DNA of 41,276 bases, from assembly GCA_013816895.1 (NCBI GenBank), contig JACDDR010000014.1:1-41276 (forward strand), written 5' to 3'. Made by a program: the position numbers and the translations under genes. Source of the stretch: Bacteroidota bacterium. GTDB lineage: Bacteria; Bacteroidota; Bacteroidia; B-17B0; Aurantibacillaceae. Positions within the stretch are counted from its first letter, which is position 1. Each line of letters opens with the position of its first letter. Below the pieces are notes generated by a model. The model did not search any database, had not been told where the DNA came from, and was given only the letters and a program-made list of their open reading frames with translations. Positions 17,153 to 25,776 of the stretch are shown piece after piece.

Positions 17153-18115
17153 CTATAATAATTGGTTAATAATCTGTTCAACATTTACGCCTTCTGCTTC
17201 TGCTTTATAATTCAAAATAATACGGTGACGAAGAATCGGAATGGCAATGGCTTTCACATCTTCAATATCCGGACTAAACTTTCCGTTAATAGCCGCATGG
17301 CACTTTGCGCCGATTATTAAATATTGCGATGCGCGCGGACCAGCGCCCCACTGCAAGTATTTTTTAGTAATGTCTGCAGTAAAATCGCTATTCAGGCGGG
17401 TTTTGTGTACCAGCTTCACCGCATATTCAATAACATTATCCGCTACCGGAATTTTACGGATCAGATCCTGATAAAACACAATTTCCTGCGCGTTTAAAAT
17501 CTTGTTTAATTTAATGTTGTTGTTGGTTGTGGTTAATTTTACAACCTGTAACTCTTCGGCGTATTTAGGGTAATCCAACCACACGTTAAACATAAAGCGG
17601 TCTAACTGTGCCTCGGGTAGGGGATAAGTACCTTCCTGCTCAATAGGATTTTGAGTGGCGAGAACAAAGAACGGCGTATCTAAAATATATTTTTTACCTG
17701 CAGCGGTAACTTGTTTCTCCTGCATGGCTTCCAAGAGCGCGGCCTGCGTTTTAGGAGGCGTACGGTTAATTTCATCGGCTAAAATAATATTGGCAAACAA
17801 TGGGCCTTTAATGAATTTGAAATTACGCTCCTCGTCAAGAATCTCGTTCCCAATAATATCGCTCGGCATTAAATCGGGCGTAAACTGGATGCGGTTAAAG
17901 CTAAGTCCTAGCGCATCTGAAATTGTGTTCACAAGCAGGGTTTTTGCAAGTCCCGGCACTCCTACCAATAAGCAATGTCCTTTACTAAAAATGGAAATAA
18001 GGACATTTTTAATGGTGTCCTCCTGTCCCACAATCACCTTGGCAATCTCGGTATTTAATTGTTTGTATTTGGCAACGAACGACTCGATAGCCTCGGAATC
18101 AGAATTGAATTGCAT
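17153..18115 (-). CDS. MoxR-family AAA+ ATPase
   Basis: The 320-residue protein has the MoxR domain order: Walker A GVPGLAKT (52-59), Walker B ILADEIN (111-117), the MoxR-typical RTPPKTQAALLEAMQE (118-132), sensor 1 ATQNP (153-157) and LDRF (171-174), then the AAA lid domain. MoxR ATPases act as chaperones that help assemble or activate protein complexes, often with vWA-domain partners. The protein has the usual length and all motifs, so it should be active. A near-consensus -7 box (TATCTTTA, 18140-18147, minus strand) is 24 bp upstream. The only obvious partner is the acidic protein directly downstream. Confidence 0.92.
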   Translation of the reverse strand: MQFNSDSEAIESFVAKYKQLNTEIAKVIVGQEDTIKNVLISIFSKGHCLLVGVPGLAKTLLVNTISDALGLSFNRIQFTPDLMPSDIIGNEILDEERNFKFIKGPLFANIILADEINRTPPKTQAALLEAMQEKQVTAAGKKYILDTPFFVLATQNPIEQEGTYPLPEAQLDRFMFNVWLDYPKYAEELQVVKLTTTNNNIKLNKILNAQEIVFYQDLIRKIPVADNVIEYAVKLVHKTRLNSDFTADITKKYLQWGAGPRASQYLIIGAKCHAAINGKFSPDIEDVKAIAIPILRHRIILNYKAEAEGVNVEQIINQLL

Positions 18116-18139
18116 AAATGGAATAAATAAAACCAGCTT

Positions 18140-18147
18140 TAAAGATA
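18140..18147 (-). promoter_or_regulatory. Near-consensus -7 box TATCTTTA for moxR
   Basis: On the minus strand this differs from TAnnTTTG only at the last base and sits 24 bp upstream of the moxR ATG. It is the likely promoter for moxR and the acidic protein. Confidence 0.4.
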
Positions 18148-18268
18148 GGAATTAAAAAATAAACTGCTTTAGCGGAGGATTGTAAGCGGAAATTTTAACT
18201 TAAAATAGGAATCTCACCACAAAAAAACTCTAAACGGTTTTAAACTGTGTGAAGCGGCTGAAAAAATT

Positions 18269-18285
18269 AGCCAAAAAATTTGGCT
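18269..18285 (+). promoter_or_regulatory. Leader hairpin upstream of the PKD cargo gene
   Basis: A 7-bp inverted repeat (AGCCAAA / TTTGGCT) with a 3-nt loop lies 60 bp before the ATG at 18346, in the 230-bp divergent interval. It has no T-run and may be a structured 5' leader. Its role is unknown. Confidence 0.35.
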
Positions 18286-18345
18286 CTTTCAAAAACCTGC
18301 GTAACTTACTGTCGCTTAACAAACAACTTAACACACAAACTCAAA

Positions 18346-21300
18346 ATGCAGATACATCTCTACTTCAAAAAAGCCCCTGTATTTTTATTTTTTATATTAT
18401 TCATTTTCCTGGTGAATACCATATTTGCCCAACAGCCTTCTATCGAAAATAACCGATCAGTGAAGGCGGCGGCAATAGATGATTTCTTTCTTCCACTGGA
18501 GTTTAGCAAAGATTCGCTTAAAGGTTTCGATGAGCTTTCGAAGTGGAATGAGTTGCGTGCGAACGGAGTTGAATTGTGGCGCCAGAAAAGGCAAATGGCT
18601 CTTTTTAAAAGAGAATTCATTGATCGCAAATATAAACTAAGAACATTTTTGAATGAACAGGATGCAAATGGCAAGCTCATTGGCGGCGGAAATTCCATCA
18701 TGCAAGCTTGTACCAACGTTGATTTTGAAGCAGGAAATATAGGCGGATGGACACCTGAACAATCTCCGAATAATAATTCGCAAACTATGTTGGCCTGGAC
18801 GGGCAGCCCAACGGGACAGATCATAACGGTGGCGCCGGGAGCCGATCCAAACGGACTTCCAATTCAGCAAGTGCCTCCTGGTGGCGGTAACTTTGCGGCG
18901 CGTTTAGGCCCTACGGGTGCTTCCAGCGGAGGCTATTCGTATCGTCTCTCACAAACCTTCACGGTAACAGCAGCCAATCCGGTTTTTGTATATAAATACG
19001 CGGTAGTTCTTAATAAAGCGCCTCACCTTTGTACAGAGCAGCCTTTTTTTAATATAAGTTTCAAGGACTGCAGCAATAATCCAATTCCCTGTGGCGCCTA
19101 TAATGTGAACGCAATTGGCTCCGGTTGTGCAGTTGGAGACAATACTTTTATTAACCAGGGTCAGTGGGCGTATAAGAACTGGACCACACGTGCTTTTGAT
19201 TTATCCGCATATATCGGGCAATGCGTTAACATACAATTTACTGTTGGAGGTTGTGTGATTACACAAGGCGCTCACGGTGGTTATGCCTATGTGGATTGTT
19301 CCTGCCAACCCATGAATCTTATGCTGAACAATGTGGTTATCCCAACCGGATCTACATCTGTTGCAGTGTGTGTACCAGGCAATAATGTATTGTGCGCGCC
19401 ATTAGGCTTTAATTATAACTGGACGGGCCCGGGAGTTACCGGACAAACAGGTCAGTGTATAAATGTACCGGGACCTGGTTCCTATTCTGTTGCGCTTTCA
19501 ACACCTGGACAAGCCTGTTTCAACCCTGGATTATCGTGTAACTTTGTGGTATCTACACCTCCTCTTGCAGATTTTAATTTCACAAGTGTTCCTTGTGCCA
19601 GTTCGGTAAATGTAGTAAGTACGGCTTCAGCCAATGGAGGAGCTCCGCTTGCCGGCTATTCCTGGAATTGGGGCGATGGAACACCTACATCCACCCTCAA
19701 CCCCAATTCGCATGCCTATACAAGTTCAGGGCCGCAGCAAATTAAATTTGTCGTCACCAACAGTTCCGGCTGCAAAGACAGTATCACCAAATCATTTAAT
19801 GTTACAGTTCCTCCAATCATTGATTTTACAGTTAACCCGGTATGCCTCGGCTTGAACACCAACTTTACAAATATCTCCACTACAGGCGGAGCTGCGTCTA
19901 TTACTTACACCTGGACCTTCGGGGGAGGAGGTGGCACAAGCAATGCCGTTAATCCAAGCATCTCCTTTGCGAGTCCCGGCGTGTTTAGTGTGTCGTTAAC
20001 AGGCACCAATAGTGATGGTTGCAGTAATACCATTCAAAAAACATTTACGGTTAATCCCAAACCAACAATTGCCTTTAGTGCAAACCCTGTCTGCGTTGGC
20101 GCTGCCACCTCCTTCACCAATACAAGTTCCATAGCTTCCGGTTCCATTACTAATTGGTATTGGGATTTTAATAATGATGCTTTAACGGATAATACCACTC
20201 AGAATCCAACCAATGTTTTTGCAAGTGCGGGAACCTTCCCGGTTGAATTAAAAGCTCAAAGCGCTGAGGGGTGTAAGGATTCTCTATTGGTTAACATAGT
20301 GGTTAATCCGCCACCAACCGTCAACTTTACAGCTATTCCAGCTTGTAAAAAATACAACATCGTTATTAATAATACATCCGCGGTAGCAGCTCCTTCTGCC
20401 ATGAGTTCTTATACCTGGAATTTTGGAAGCGGTAATGGAAGCTCTATGGCAAGCAGTAATGCTACGAACCCGGCAAATCTTTTTTACACAATGTCTGGTG
20501 TTCAAACGATAACCTTAACGGGAACAACCAATAATGGATGTATCGGAACTATTACTCATACGGTTGATGTTTATGCGAGTCCAACTTCCAGCTTTAATGC
20601 TACACCGGTTTGTTTTGGCACAGCCATGACCTTTACGGATAGTTCTACTCCGCTAAGCCCTGCTTCAGGATCAGTAACTGCGTGGGCATGGGATTTTGAC
20701 AACAATGGCACTACTGATGCCTCTACGCAGAATCCTTCCAACAGTTTTCCTGCTTCGGGTAATTATCTGGTGGGTCTCATTGCTACTTCCGCCAACGGCT
20801 GTAACGATACGATTAAAAAAATGGTTAGTATAAACGGACATGCTGTAGTTAATTTCACCCCAACCGCTATTTGTTTCGGAACAGCCAGCAACTTTGTGAA
20901 TCTTACCAGCACCGGGGTAAACGCCAACACGGGTGCGCTTGCATCCTACACCTGGAACTTCGGAAACGGCGGAGCGTCCAATTTGCAGAATCCTGTATAT
21001 ACGTATACCAATCCTGCCAATGCAACGGCTAACACAATCTACAGCGTAAGTTTTTATGTAACAACTGTAAACGGTTGTAAAGATTCTCTCACGAAACCGG
21101 TTACTGTTTATGCATTGCCTACTCCAAACTTTGTGGCTGATTCTGTTTGCCTTGGATTAGCTACAACTTTCCAGGATGCAAGTAACTCTAACGGCAACCC
21201 GATGCTTTTCTTCAGTTGGGACTGGGATAACGATGGGATTGTTGATCTCACCAATAACTCACTTTCCACACAAAACACGTTTACAACCTGGGGAAGTTTG

Positions 21301-22731
21301 CCGGTAACCTATACAGTGATTACATCACCAAACGGAGGTTTATTAAATTGCTATAATTCGGTTACAAAGAACATCTGGGTTCACCCTAGCCCGACAGCTG
21401 CTGTTACAACCATCAACCAATGTATTAATACGCAGCCCGCACAAATTACAGGAGCACCTTCCACAATTCCTGTGGGAGTAATAACCAATTACGCCTGGGC
21501 TTATGGCGATGGCAGTTCAGCCGGAATAAATGCAACTGCTGCAACAACTCACACTTACGCATTGCCGGGTATTTACCAGGTAACCCTGGTGGTTTCTTCT
21601 GCCAACGGTTGTAAGAGTACTGCTTCGCAACCCGTTGAAATTTACGAAAAACCTTACGGAAGTTTTGTTTATTCCAAAACCTGCTTCGGCAAAACAACTA
21701 CTTTAACTGCTATTGCTTCACCAACAGGCGGCGTGGTTTCAAATTACGATTGGGATTATAATAATTCACCGTTAAGTATCGAGGCTTCGGGTGTTCAGGT
21801 AGCTACTGTTTTTGCAGCTGCCGGACAGCAAACACTTAATCTGTTGTTAACCTCAAATAAAGGTTGCAAGAATGTTGTTCCGGGAAATGTGTACATAAAT
21901 TATAACCCAAAGGCTAATCTGTACGCCCCTAAGCGAATGGGATGTACCGACCTTTGCATTACTCTGATGGATAGTACCGCAGTAATGACGGGTCCGGCAA
22001 AGAATGTAAGTTACGAATGGAATTTCGGGAACGGCAACACCTCCAACAATAGTGGGCCCAATCCCAATTACGTGTGTTACTCAAACAAATCTTATTATAA
22101 TCTCAAGAAATATAATGTAAGTCTTATTGTAAGAACAGACAGCGGCTGCGTGGATTCGGTAAAAAGAAATAACTATGTAGTTGTTTATCCCAAGCCGCAT
22201 GCCGATTTTCTTTGGGCTGGTGAAGATGGAGATATTTTAACTCCGGTGATCTCCTTTACCAATACATCTGAAGGGCATAACGCTTTTCAGTGGTACTGGA
22301 ACGATGCGTTGAACGCGCTGGATTCAGTTCACAACACACCTAAACATTATTACAATACAGAAGAGGAAAAAACAATAAATGTGTATCTGGCAATTCGTAA
22401 TTCATATGGCTGTAAAGATACTGTTATGCGACCGGTAGAGATCTTTGGAAACTTTACGTTCTACATTCCAAACTGTTTTACGCCTAACGATGATGGCATC
22501 AACGATACTTTCACCGGAACTGGTATAGGTATCAAAGACTACAAAATGTGGATCTTTGACCGTTGGGGAGAAATGCTTTACTACACCACCGACATTAGAA
22601 AAGGGTGGGATGGTTCAGTGAAAGGACACGAGGTGGACGGTAAACAGGACGTGTACCAATGGAAAGTAATTGTAACCGATATAATGGGCAAGGCGCATCA
22701 CTATATCGGACACGTTACCCAACTGAAGTAA
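18346..22731 (+). CDS. Giant PKD-repeat surface protein with T9SS type B C-terminal signal
   Basis: The 1461-residue protein has a signal peptide (hydrophobic core FFILFIFLVNTIFAQ). An N-terminal domain of about 350 residues carries several Cys and resembles a lectin or MAM-like jelly roll (the segment with SYRLSQTFTV and FNISFKDC). About nine or ten PKD-like modules of roughly 90 residues follow, each with a SYxWNFGxG or YxWDFxNN strand. The C-terminal gliding-motility-associated domain (NCFTPNDDGINDTF, IFDRWGEMLY, GWDGS, DVYQWKV) is the type B T9SS signal. It is therefore secreted across the outer membrane by the T9SS, whose core is encoded 12 kb away, and likely serves adhesion or gliding. 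Start: ATG 18346 gives a proper signal peptide, unlike the longer frame. Confidence 0.9.
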   Translation: MQIHLYFKKAPVFLFFILFIFLVNTIFAQQPSIENNRSVKAAAIDDFFLPLEFSKDSLKGFDELSKWNELRANGVELWRQKRQMALFKREFIDRKYKLRTFLNEQDANGKLIGGGNSIMQACTNVDFEAGNIGGWTPEQSPNNNSQTMLAWTGSPTGQIITVAPGADPNGLPIQQVPPGGGNFAARLGPTGASSGGYSYRLSQTFTVTAANPVFVYKYAVVLNKAPHLCTEQPFFNISFKDCSNNPIPCGAYNVNAIGSGCAVGDNTFINQGQWAYKNWTTRAFDLSAYIGQCVNIQFTVGGCVITQGAHGGYAYVDCSCQPMNLMLNNVVIPTGSTSVAVCVPGNNVLCAPLGFNYNWTGPGVTGQTGQCINVPGPGSYSVALSTPGQACFNPGLSCNFVVSTPPLADFNFTSVPCASSVNVVSTASANGGAPLAGYSWNWGDGTPTSTLNPNSHAYTSSGPQQIKFVVTNSSGCKDSITKSFNVTVPPIIDFTVNPVCLGLNTNFTNISTTGGAASITYTWTFGGGGGTSNAVNPSISFASPGVFSVSLTGTNSDGCSNTIQKTFTVNPKPTIAFSANPVCVGAATSFTNTSSIASGSITNWYWDFNNDALTDNTTQNPTNVFASAGTFPVELKAQSAEGCKDSLLVNIVVNPPPTVNFTAIPACKKYNIVINNTSAVAAPSAMSSYTWNFGSGNGSSMASSNATNPANLFYTMSGVQTITLTGTTNNGCIGTITHTVDVYASPTSSFNATPVCFGTAMTFTDSSTPLSPASGSVTAWAWDFDNNGTTDASTQNPSNSFPASGNYLVGLIATSANGCNDTIKKMVSINGHAVVNFTPTAICFGTASNFVNLTSTGVNANTGALASYTWNFGNGGASNLQNPVYTYTNPANATANTIYSVSFYVTTVNGCKDSLTKPVTVYALPTPNFVADSVCLGLATTFQDASNSNGNPMLFFSWDWDNDGIVDLTNNSLSTQNTFTTWGSLPVTYTVITSPNGGLLNCYNSVTKNIWVHPSPTAAVTTINQCINTQPAQITGAPSTIPVGVITNYAWAYGDGSSAGINATAATTHTYALPGIYQVTLVVSSANGCKSTASQPVEIYEKPYGSFVYSKTCFGKTTTLTAIASPTGGVVSNYDWDYNNSPLSIEASGVQVATVFAAAGQQTLNLLLTSNKGCKNVVPGNVYINYNPKANLYAPKRMGCTDLCITLMDSTAVMTGPAKNVSYEWNFGNGNTSNNSGPNPNYVCYSNKSYYNLKKYNVSLIVRTDSGCVDSVKRNNYVVVYPKPHADFLWAGEDGDILTPVISFTNTSEGHNAFQWYWNDALNALDSVHNTPKHYYNTEEEKTINVYLAIRNSYGCKDTVMRPVEIFGNFTFYIPNCFTPNDDGINDTFTGTGIGIKDYKMWIFDRWGEMLYYTTDIRKGWDGSVKGHEVDGKQDVYQWKVIVTDIMGKAHHYIGHVTQLK

Positions 22732-22754
22732 AAAATTTAAATTACAAATTAAGG

Positions 22755-22782
22755 AGTCCGTTATTAAACGGACTTTTTTTTT
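22755..22782 (+). terminator. Intrinsic terminator after the PKD gene
   Basis: A perfect 8-bp stem (AGTCCGTT / AACGGACT) with a 4-nt loop runs into about nine T residues, 24 bp after the stop codon. Confidence 0.92.
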
Positions 22783-22796
22783 GTCCCTTTTAAAAT

Positions 22797-22804
22797 TACA
22801 TTTG
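22797..22804 (+). promoter_or_regulatory. -7 box TACATTTG for the enoyl-CoA hydratase gene
   Basis: An exact TAnnTTTG match sits just after the preceding terminator and 15 bp before the ATG at 22820. It also argues against the longer TTG-started frame, which would overlap it. Confidence 0.6.
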
Positions 22805-22819
22805 CATACTATAATAATT

Positions 22820-23575
22820 ATGGAAGGTTTTGTAAAATCTGAGATCAAAGACGGCGTGGGAACCATTGTGTTTTTCCATCCGCAAAGTAACAGCATGCCG
22901 GGCTACCAGTTAAGAGCCCTCGCTGAAGAGATAACTAAGCTTGGTAATGATAGCCAGGCAAAAGTTATCGTGCTGAAAAGCGAAGGCGAAAAAGCGTTTT
23001 GCGCAGGCGCAAGTTTTGATGAACTCATCAGTATTAAAGACCTCGAAACAGGCACCACTTTTTTCAGCGGTTTTGCTGGTGTTATAAACGCTATGCGCAA
23101 AGCTCCTAAGTTTGTACTGGTGCGCGTGCAGGGTAAAGCAGTGGGTGGTGGGGTAGGTATTGCCTGCAGTGGCGATTATACGTTTGGCGTTAAGGATGCT
23201 TCTGTAAAACTAAGTGAGCTGGCAGTAGGTATTGGTCCTTTTGTTGTAGGGCCCGCGGTTGAGCGGAAAATAGGTAAAAGCGCTTTTTGTGAATTAACGA
23301 TTAATGCTACGGAATGGCGAAGTGCCATGTGGGCAAAGGAAAAAGGCCTGTATGCCGAAGTTTTTGAAACAGCTGCAGAGATGGACAGTGCTATTGACGC
23401 GCTTGCGAAGCGTTTGGCAGAGAGCAACCCCGAAGCCATGAGTATGTTGAAAAAAATCATGTGGGAAGGCTCTGAACACTGGGATAAGCTTTTGGTGGAG
23501 CGTGCCGGAATGAGCGGAAAATTAGTGTTGAGCGATTTTACGATTAATGCTATTAATAAGTTCAAGGCGAAGTAA
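22820..23575 (+). CDS. Enoyl-CoA hydratase/isomerase family protein
   Basis: The 251-residue crotonase-fold protein has the oxyanion-hole motif AFCAGASFDEL (about residues 60-70), the second oxyanion segment GKAVGGGVGIACSGDYTFG (about 100-120), and a following KLSELAVGIGPFVVGP block, where the glutamate aligns with a catalytic Glu of hydratases. It probably hydrates an enoyl-CoA in fatty-acid or branched-chain amino-acid breakdown; the exact substrate cannot be read from sequence. It has its own promoter and stands alone, with no other beta-oxidation gene nearby. The downstream 331 bp hold a repeat block rather than a gene. Confidence 0.88.
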   Translation: MEGFVKSEIKDGVGTIVFFHPQSNSMPGYQLRALAEEITKLGNDSQAKVIVLKSEGEKAFCAGASFDELISIKDLETGTTFFSGFAGVINAMRKAPKFVLVRVQGKAVGGGVGIACSGDYTFGVKDASVKLSELAVGIGPFVVGPAVERKIGKSAFCELTINATEWRSAMWAKEKGLYAEVFETAAEMDSAIDALAKRLAESNPEAMSMLKKIMWEGSEHWDKLLVERAGMSGKLVLSDFTINAINKFKAK

Positions 23576-23579
23576 CATG

Positions 23580-23909
23580 GCCGCAGATCAGGCAGAAGGA
23601 AATAACCCCACGGATTGCACGGATTACGAAGAAGGAAAAGGATCAGCGTTATCTGCGGCATCTGCGAGAAAAATAAATGAAAAAGAGCCACAGATTACAC
23701 AGAAAGAATCTTAATCAGCCTCATCAGCGAGAGAGATAAATACAAAATGCGCCACAGATTTCGCGGATTACACGGAAAGAATAATCAGCGTGATCTGCAA
23801 CATCAGCGAGAGAAATAAATAAAAAAGAGCGACAGAAAACAAAAAACGCCACAGATTTCACTGATTACACAGAAGGAATTATCAACGTAATCAGCGAGAA
23901 AAACAAATG
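23580..23909 (+). repeat. Four degenerate tandem copies of a dispersed intergenic repeat
   Basis: The 331-bp gap between enoyl-CoA hydratase and the methyltransferase holds no gene; it is almost entirely repeats. Four copies run in one orientation at 23580-23678 (most diverged), 23687-23741, 23751-23820 and 23848-23909. The consensus opens GCCACAGATTTC, continues with a GGATTACACGGAAAGAAT-like part, then AATCAGCG, ATCAGCGAGAGAAATAAAT. The copies share both ends and differ by small internal deletions. The last copy runs into the ATG of the methyltransferase, so it supplies that gene's start context. Related repeats are common between genes in Bacteroidota; I cannot name the family. Two more diverged relatives lie at 25130-25175 and 25733-25766. 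Confidence 0.85.
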
Positions 23910-24629
23910 GATAACAAAAAGGTAATAGAATTTTATAATGAGTACGTTGATCAGCAGCAGGATGTTGGTATAAACGAACGTATTTATGAAATGTACCGCA
24001 GGCTTAAAAAACAAGGCCTGCATCCCGGTTCAAATATTCTTGAACTGGGTTGCGGAATTGGAACGCTTACTTACCTGCTTGCAAAAACAGTAAAAAGCGG
24101 ATGCATTGAATCAGTTGATATCAGCACGCAATCCATCGAATTTGCGAAGCAGCGCCTTAAACAACGCAACCTTTACCTTGAGGCTCATGATGTGGTGGAT
24201 TACATTCCTAAATTAAAGAACATTGATTTTATCACTCTCTTCGATGTGATTGAACATATTCCTATGGAACGACACGATGAACTGTTCAGGAACCTGGCAA
24301 AGATTGTAAACGATAAAACAGTTATCCTTATAAATATTCCGAGCCCCGCGGCCATTCAGTACGATATAGATAACAATCCTGCGGCCCTGCAGGTAATTGA
24401 TCAGCCCTTGCCCATTGAATTTATAGTAAACAACATTGTAAAAAACGGACTTAGTTTGTTGTCGTTTGAAAACCATAGCATTTGGGCTGAGAACGACTAT
24501 CAGTTTTTTATTATCGGAAGGAATAAGAAGTATACCGAAAATAAACTAAGCAGCAAGCGTAATTTTTTCGAAAAGGTTGTCAATAAAATTAAGCGGACAT
24601 TTGTGCAGCTAAGACATAGATACAAATAA
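23907..24629 (+). CDS. Class I SAM-dependent methyltransferase
   Basis: The 240-residue protein has motif I ILELGCGIGT (44-53), an acidic residue in the next strand (ESVDIST, near 78-84), and motif IV-like FDVIEHIPMERHDEL (about 112-126), all typical of class I methyltransferases. The C-terminal 35 residues are basic (KLSSKRNFFEKVVNKIKRTFVQLRHRYK) and could contact membrane or nucleic acid. The substrate is unknown; similar proteins occur in polysaccharide and ubiquinone-like pathways. Its start codon lies at the end of a dispersed repeat, and it converges with the next gene with no bases between the stop codons. This placement, in a repeat-laden gap, hints at recent gain or rearrangement. 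Confidence 0.8.
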   Translation: MDNKKVIEFYNEYVDQQQDVGINERIYEMYRRLKKQGLHPGSNILELGCGIGTLTYLLAKTVKSGCIESVDISTQSIEFAKQRLKQRNLYLEAHDVVDYIPKLKNIDFITLFDVIEHIPMERHDELFRNLAKIVNDKTVILINIPSPAAIQYDIDNNPAALQVIDQPLPIEFIVNNIVKNGLSLLSFENHSIWAENDYQFFIIGRNKKYTENKLSSKRNFFEKVVNKIKRTFVQLRHRYK

Positions 24630-25106
24630 TCAGTCCTCTTCGTAATAATCTATTATAAGCCCGTCCAGCGGTGCAATTGAAATAGTGCGACCTTCCTCTC
24701 CAAAATTTACCATCACCGAATCGGCTTTATAGAAATCGTTTTGTTTTGTCACTCGTACATGTACCAATTTTTTTCCGATCACATCTTCCCACATTTTGGT
24801 GGTGGAGGCGTTTACCTGAAACAGTTTTATTTTGCCATCGAATTCCTCGCGTAATTCGCGCGCGGTTTGCCCGGGGTTAAAGTCTATCACATCCAGGCCA
24901 TCACCTTCCTCATTACACGAAATTGTAAGCTTTTGCCCGTCGGTAAAATGCAACTCGACGTTATCTATAATTTCAAGCGCTTCGTTGGGATTGAGGTTAT
25001 TTTGCCAGAGATGACAAATAACTTTTTCAAGTGTTTTTCCTTCTGCTGCTACAAATTTAGCAAGCGCTTCGTTGCTGAAATAAATATCTTTTGTTTTATC
25101 GTCCAT
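24630..25106 (-). CDS. Hypothetical cytoplasmic protein
   Basis: The 158-residue acidic protein has no signal peptide or transmembrane helix. A helical N-terminal half (about 1-50) precedes a beta-rich second half with FTDGQKLTISCNEEGDGLDVIDF and GLIIDYYEED at the end. I recognise no family or active site. It starts 91 bp from the phosphoesterase stop (25198) on the same strand, with a diverged dispersed repeat in that gap, and converges with the methyltransferase with zero spacing. It could be a small ligand-binding or regulatory protein; nothing more can be said from sequence. Confidence 0.7.
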   Translation of the reverse strand: MDDKTKDIYFSNEALAKFVAAEGKTLEKVICHLWQNNLNPNEALEIIDNVELHFTDGQKLTISCNEEGDGLDVIDFNPGQTARELREEFDGKIKLFQVNASTTKMWEDVIGKKLVHVRVTKQNDFYKADSVMVNFGEEGRTISIAPLDGLIIDYYEED

Positions 25107-25129
25107 GATTTTAGTCCCTTTCTTTTTCT

Positions 25130-25175
25130 GCCGCTAATTTCACTAATTTTCATCAATTATTCCAGATTAATCCTC
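25130..25175 (+). repeat. Diverged dispersed repeat (GCCGCTAATTTCACTAATTT type)
   Basis: The stretch begins GCCGCTAATTTCACTAATTT and continues with an AT-rich tail. It resembles the opening of the 23580-23909 repeats with CAGATT replaced by CTAATT. It lies in the 91-bp gap upstream of the 24630 gene. Confidence 0.5.
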
Positions 25176-25197
25176 AAGAGATCGCTTCGGCGGTGCT

Positions 25198-25719
25198 TCA
25201 AACACTCGTGTCTTGTGAAGAAGACGCTCGGTTGCCGAGTTCGATGACTGCCAGATTTTTAATTTCTTTTTTGTCAACCTCAAACCGTACCACGGTTTTA
25301 ACTTTGTGGAAGCCGTGTACTCCGCAGGCTCCCGGGTTAATGTGCAGTAAATTATTCCGGCTGTCGAACATCACTTTCAAAATGTGTGAGTGACCGCAGA
25401 TAAAAAGCCCTGGCTTATGTTCAGTAATAAGGTTTTGTACTCTGGCCGGATATTTGCCGGGATAGCCGCCAATGTGTGTGATTAATACTTTAAGATCTTC
25501 GCAGGTAAAAAAAAGATTTTCAGGATAAGTGCTTCTCACGTCCTGCCCGTCAATGTTGCCATATACAGCTTTAAAGGGTTTTAATTTAAGAAGAGGATCC
25601 ATGGATGACATGGCGCCAATATCGCCTCCATGCCACACTTCATCGGCCTGCTCCACATACTTTAATAATTTTGGTTCCAGATAACTGTGGGTGTCAGATA
25701 TGAGTAAGATCTTTTTCAT
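25198..25719 (-). CDS. YfcE/MJ0936-type metallophosphoesterase
   Basis: The 173-residue protein carries the calcineurin-like phosphoesterase motifs in order: ISDTHSY (Asp 9, His 11), HGGDIG near 34, YGNIDGQ near 54, TH near 81 and GHSH near 104, followed by NPGACG. These residues bind two metal ions. Small YfcE-type enzymes hydrolyse phosphodiesters; the physiological substrate is unknown. It is on the same strand as parB, 57 bp downstream of the parB stop, with a dispersed repeat in between. The C-terminal tail (NRASSSQDTSV) is short and likely disordered. Confidence 0.9.
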   Translation of the reverse strand: MKKILLISDTHSYLEPKLLKYVEQADEVWHGGDIGAMSSMDPLLKLKPFKAVYGNIDGQDVRSTYPENLFFTCEDLKVLITHIGGYPGKYPARVQNLITEHKPGLFICGHSHILKVMFDSRNNLLHINPGACGVHGFHKVKTVVRFEVDKKEIKNLAVIELGNRASSSQDTSV

Positions 25720-25732
25720 TACGTGAAATTAC

Positions 25733-25766
25733 GCCGCAGATTTCCACAGATTTCGCAGACCAGCGT
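25733..25766 (+). repeat. Diverged dispersed repeat between parB and the phosphoesterase
   Basis: GCCGCAGATTTCCACAGATT and the following TCGCAGACCAGCG match the opening and the AGCG part of the 23580-23909 copies in the same orientation. It fills most of the 57-bp gap. Confidence 0.6.
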
Positions 25767-25776
25767 TTACACTTAA

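Noticed and set aside
16663..17169. 168-codon plus-strand frame opposite the acidic protein gene
   Set aside because: It mirrors the minus-strand gene exactly, is Ser/Phe-rich without domain logic, and the minus-strand gene fits the MoxR operon.
25715..25730. parS-like site near parB (TTCATTACGTGAAATT)
   Set aside because: Only 10 of 16 bases match TGTTTCACGTGAAACA, mostly in the right half, so it is not a credible ParB site.
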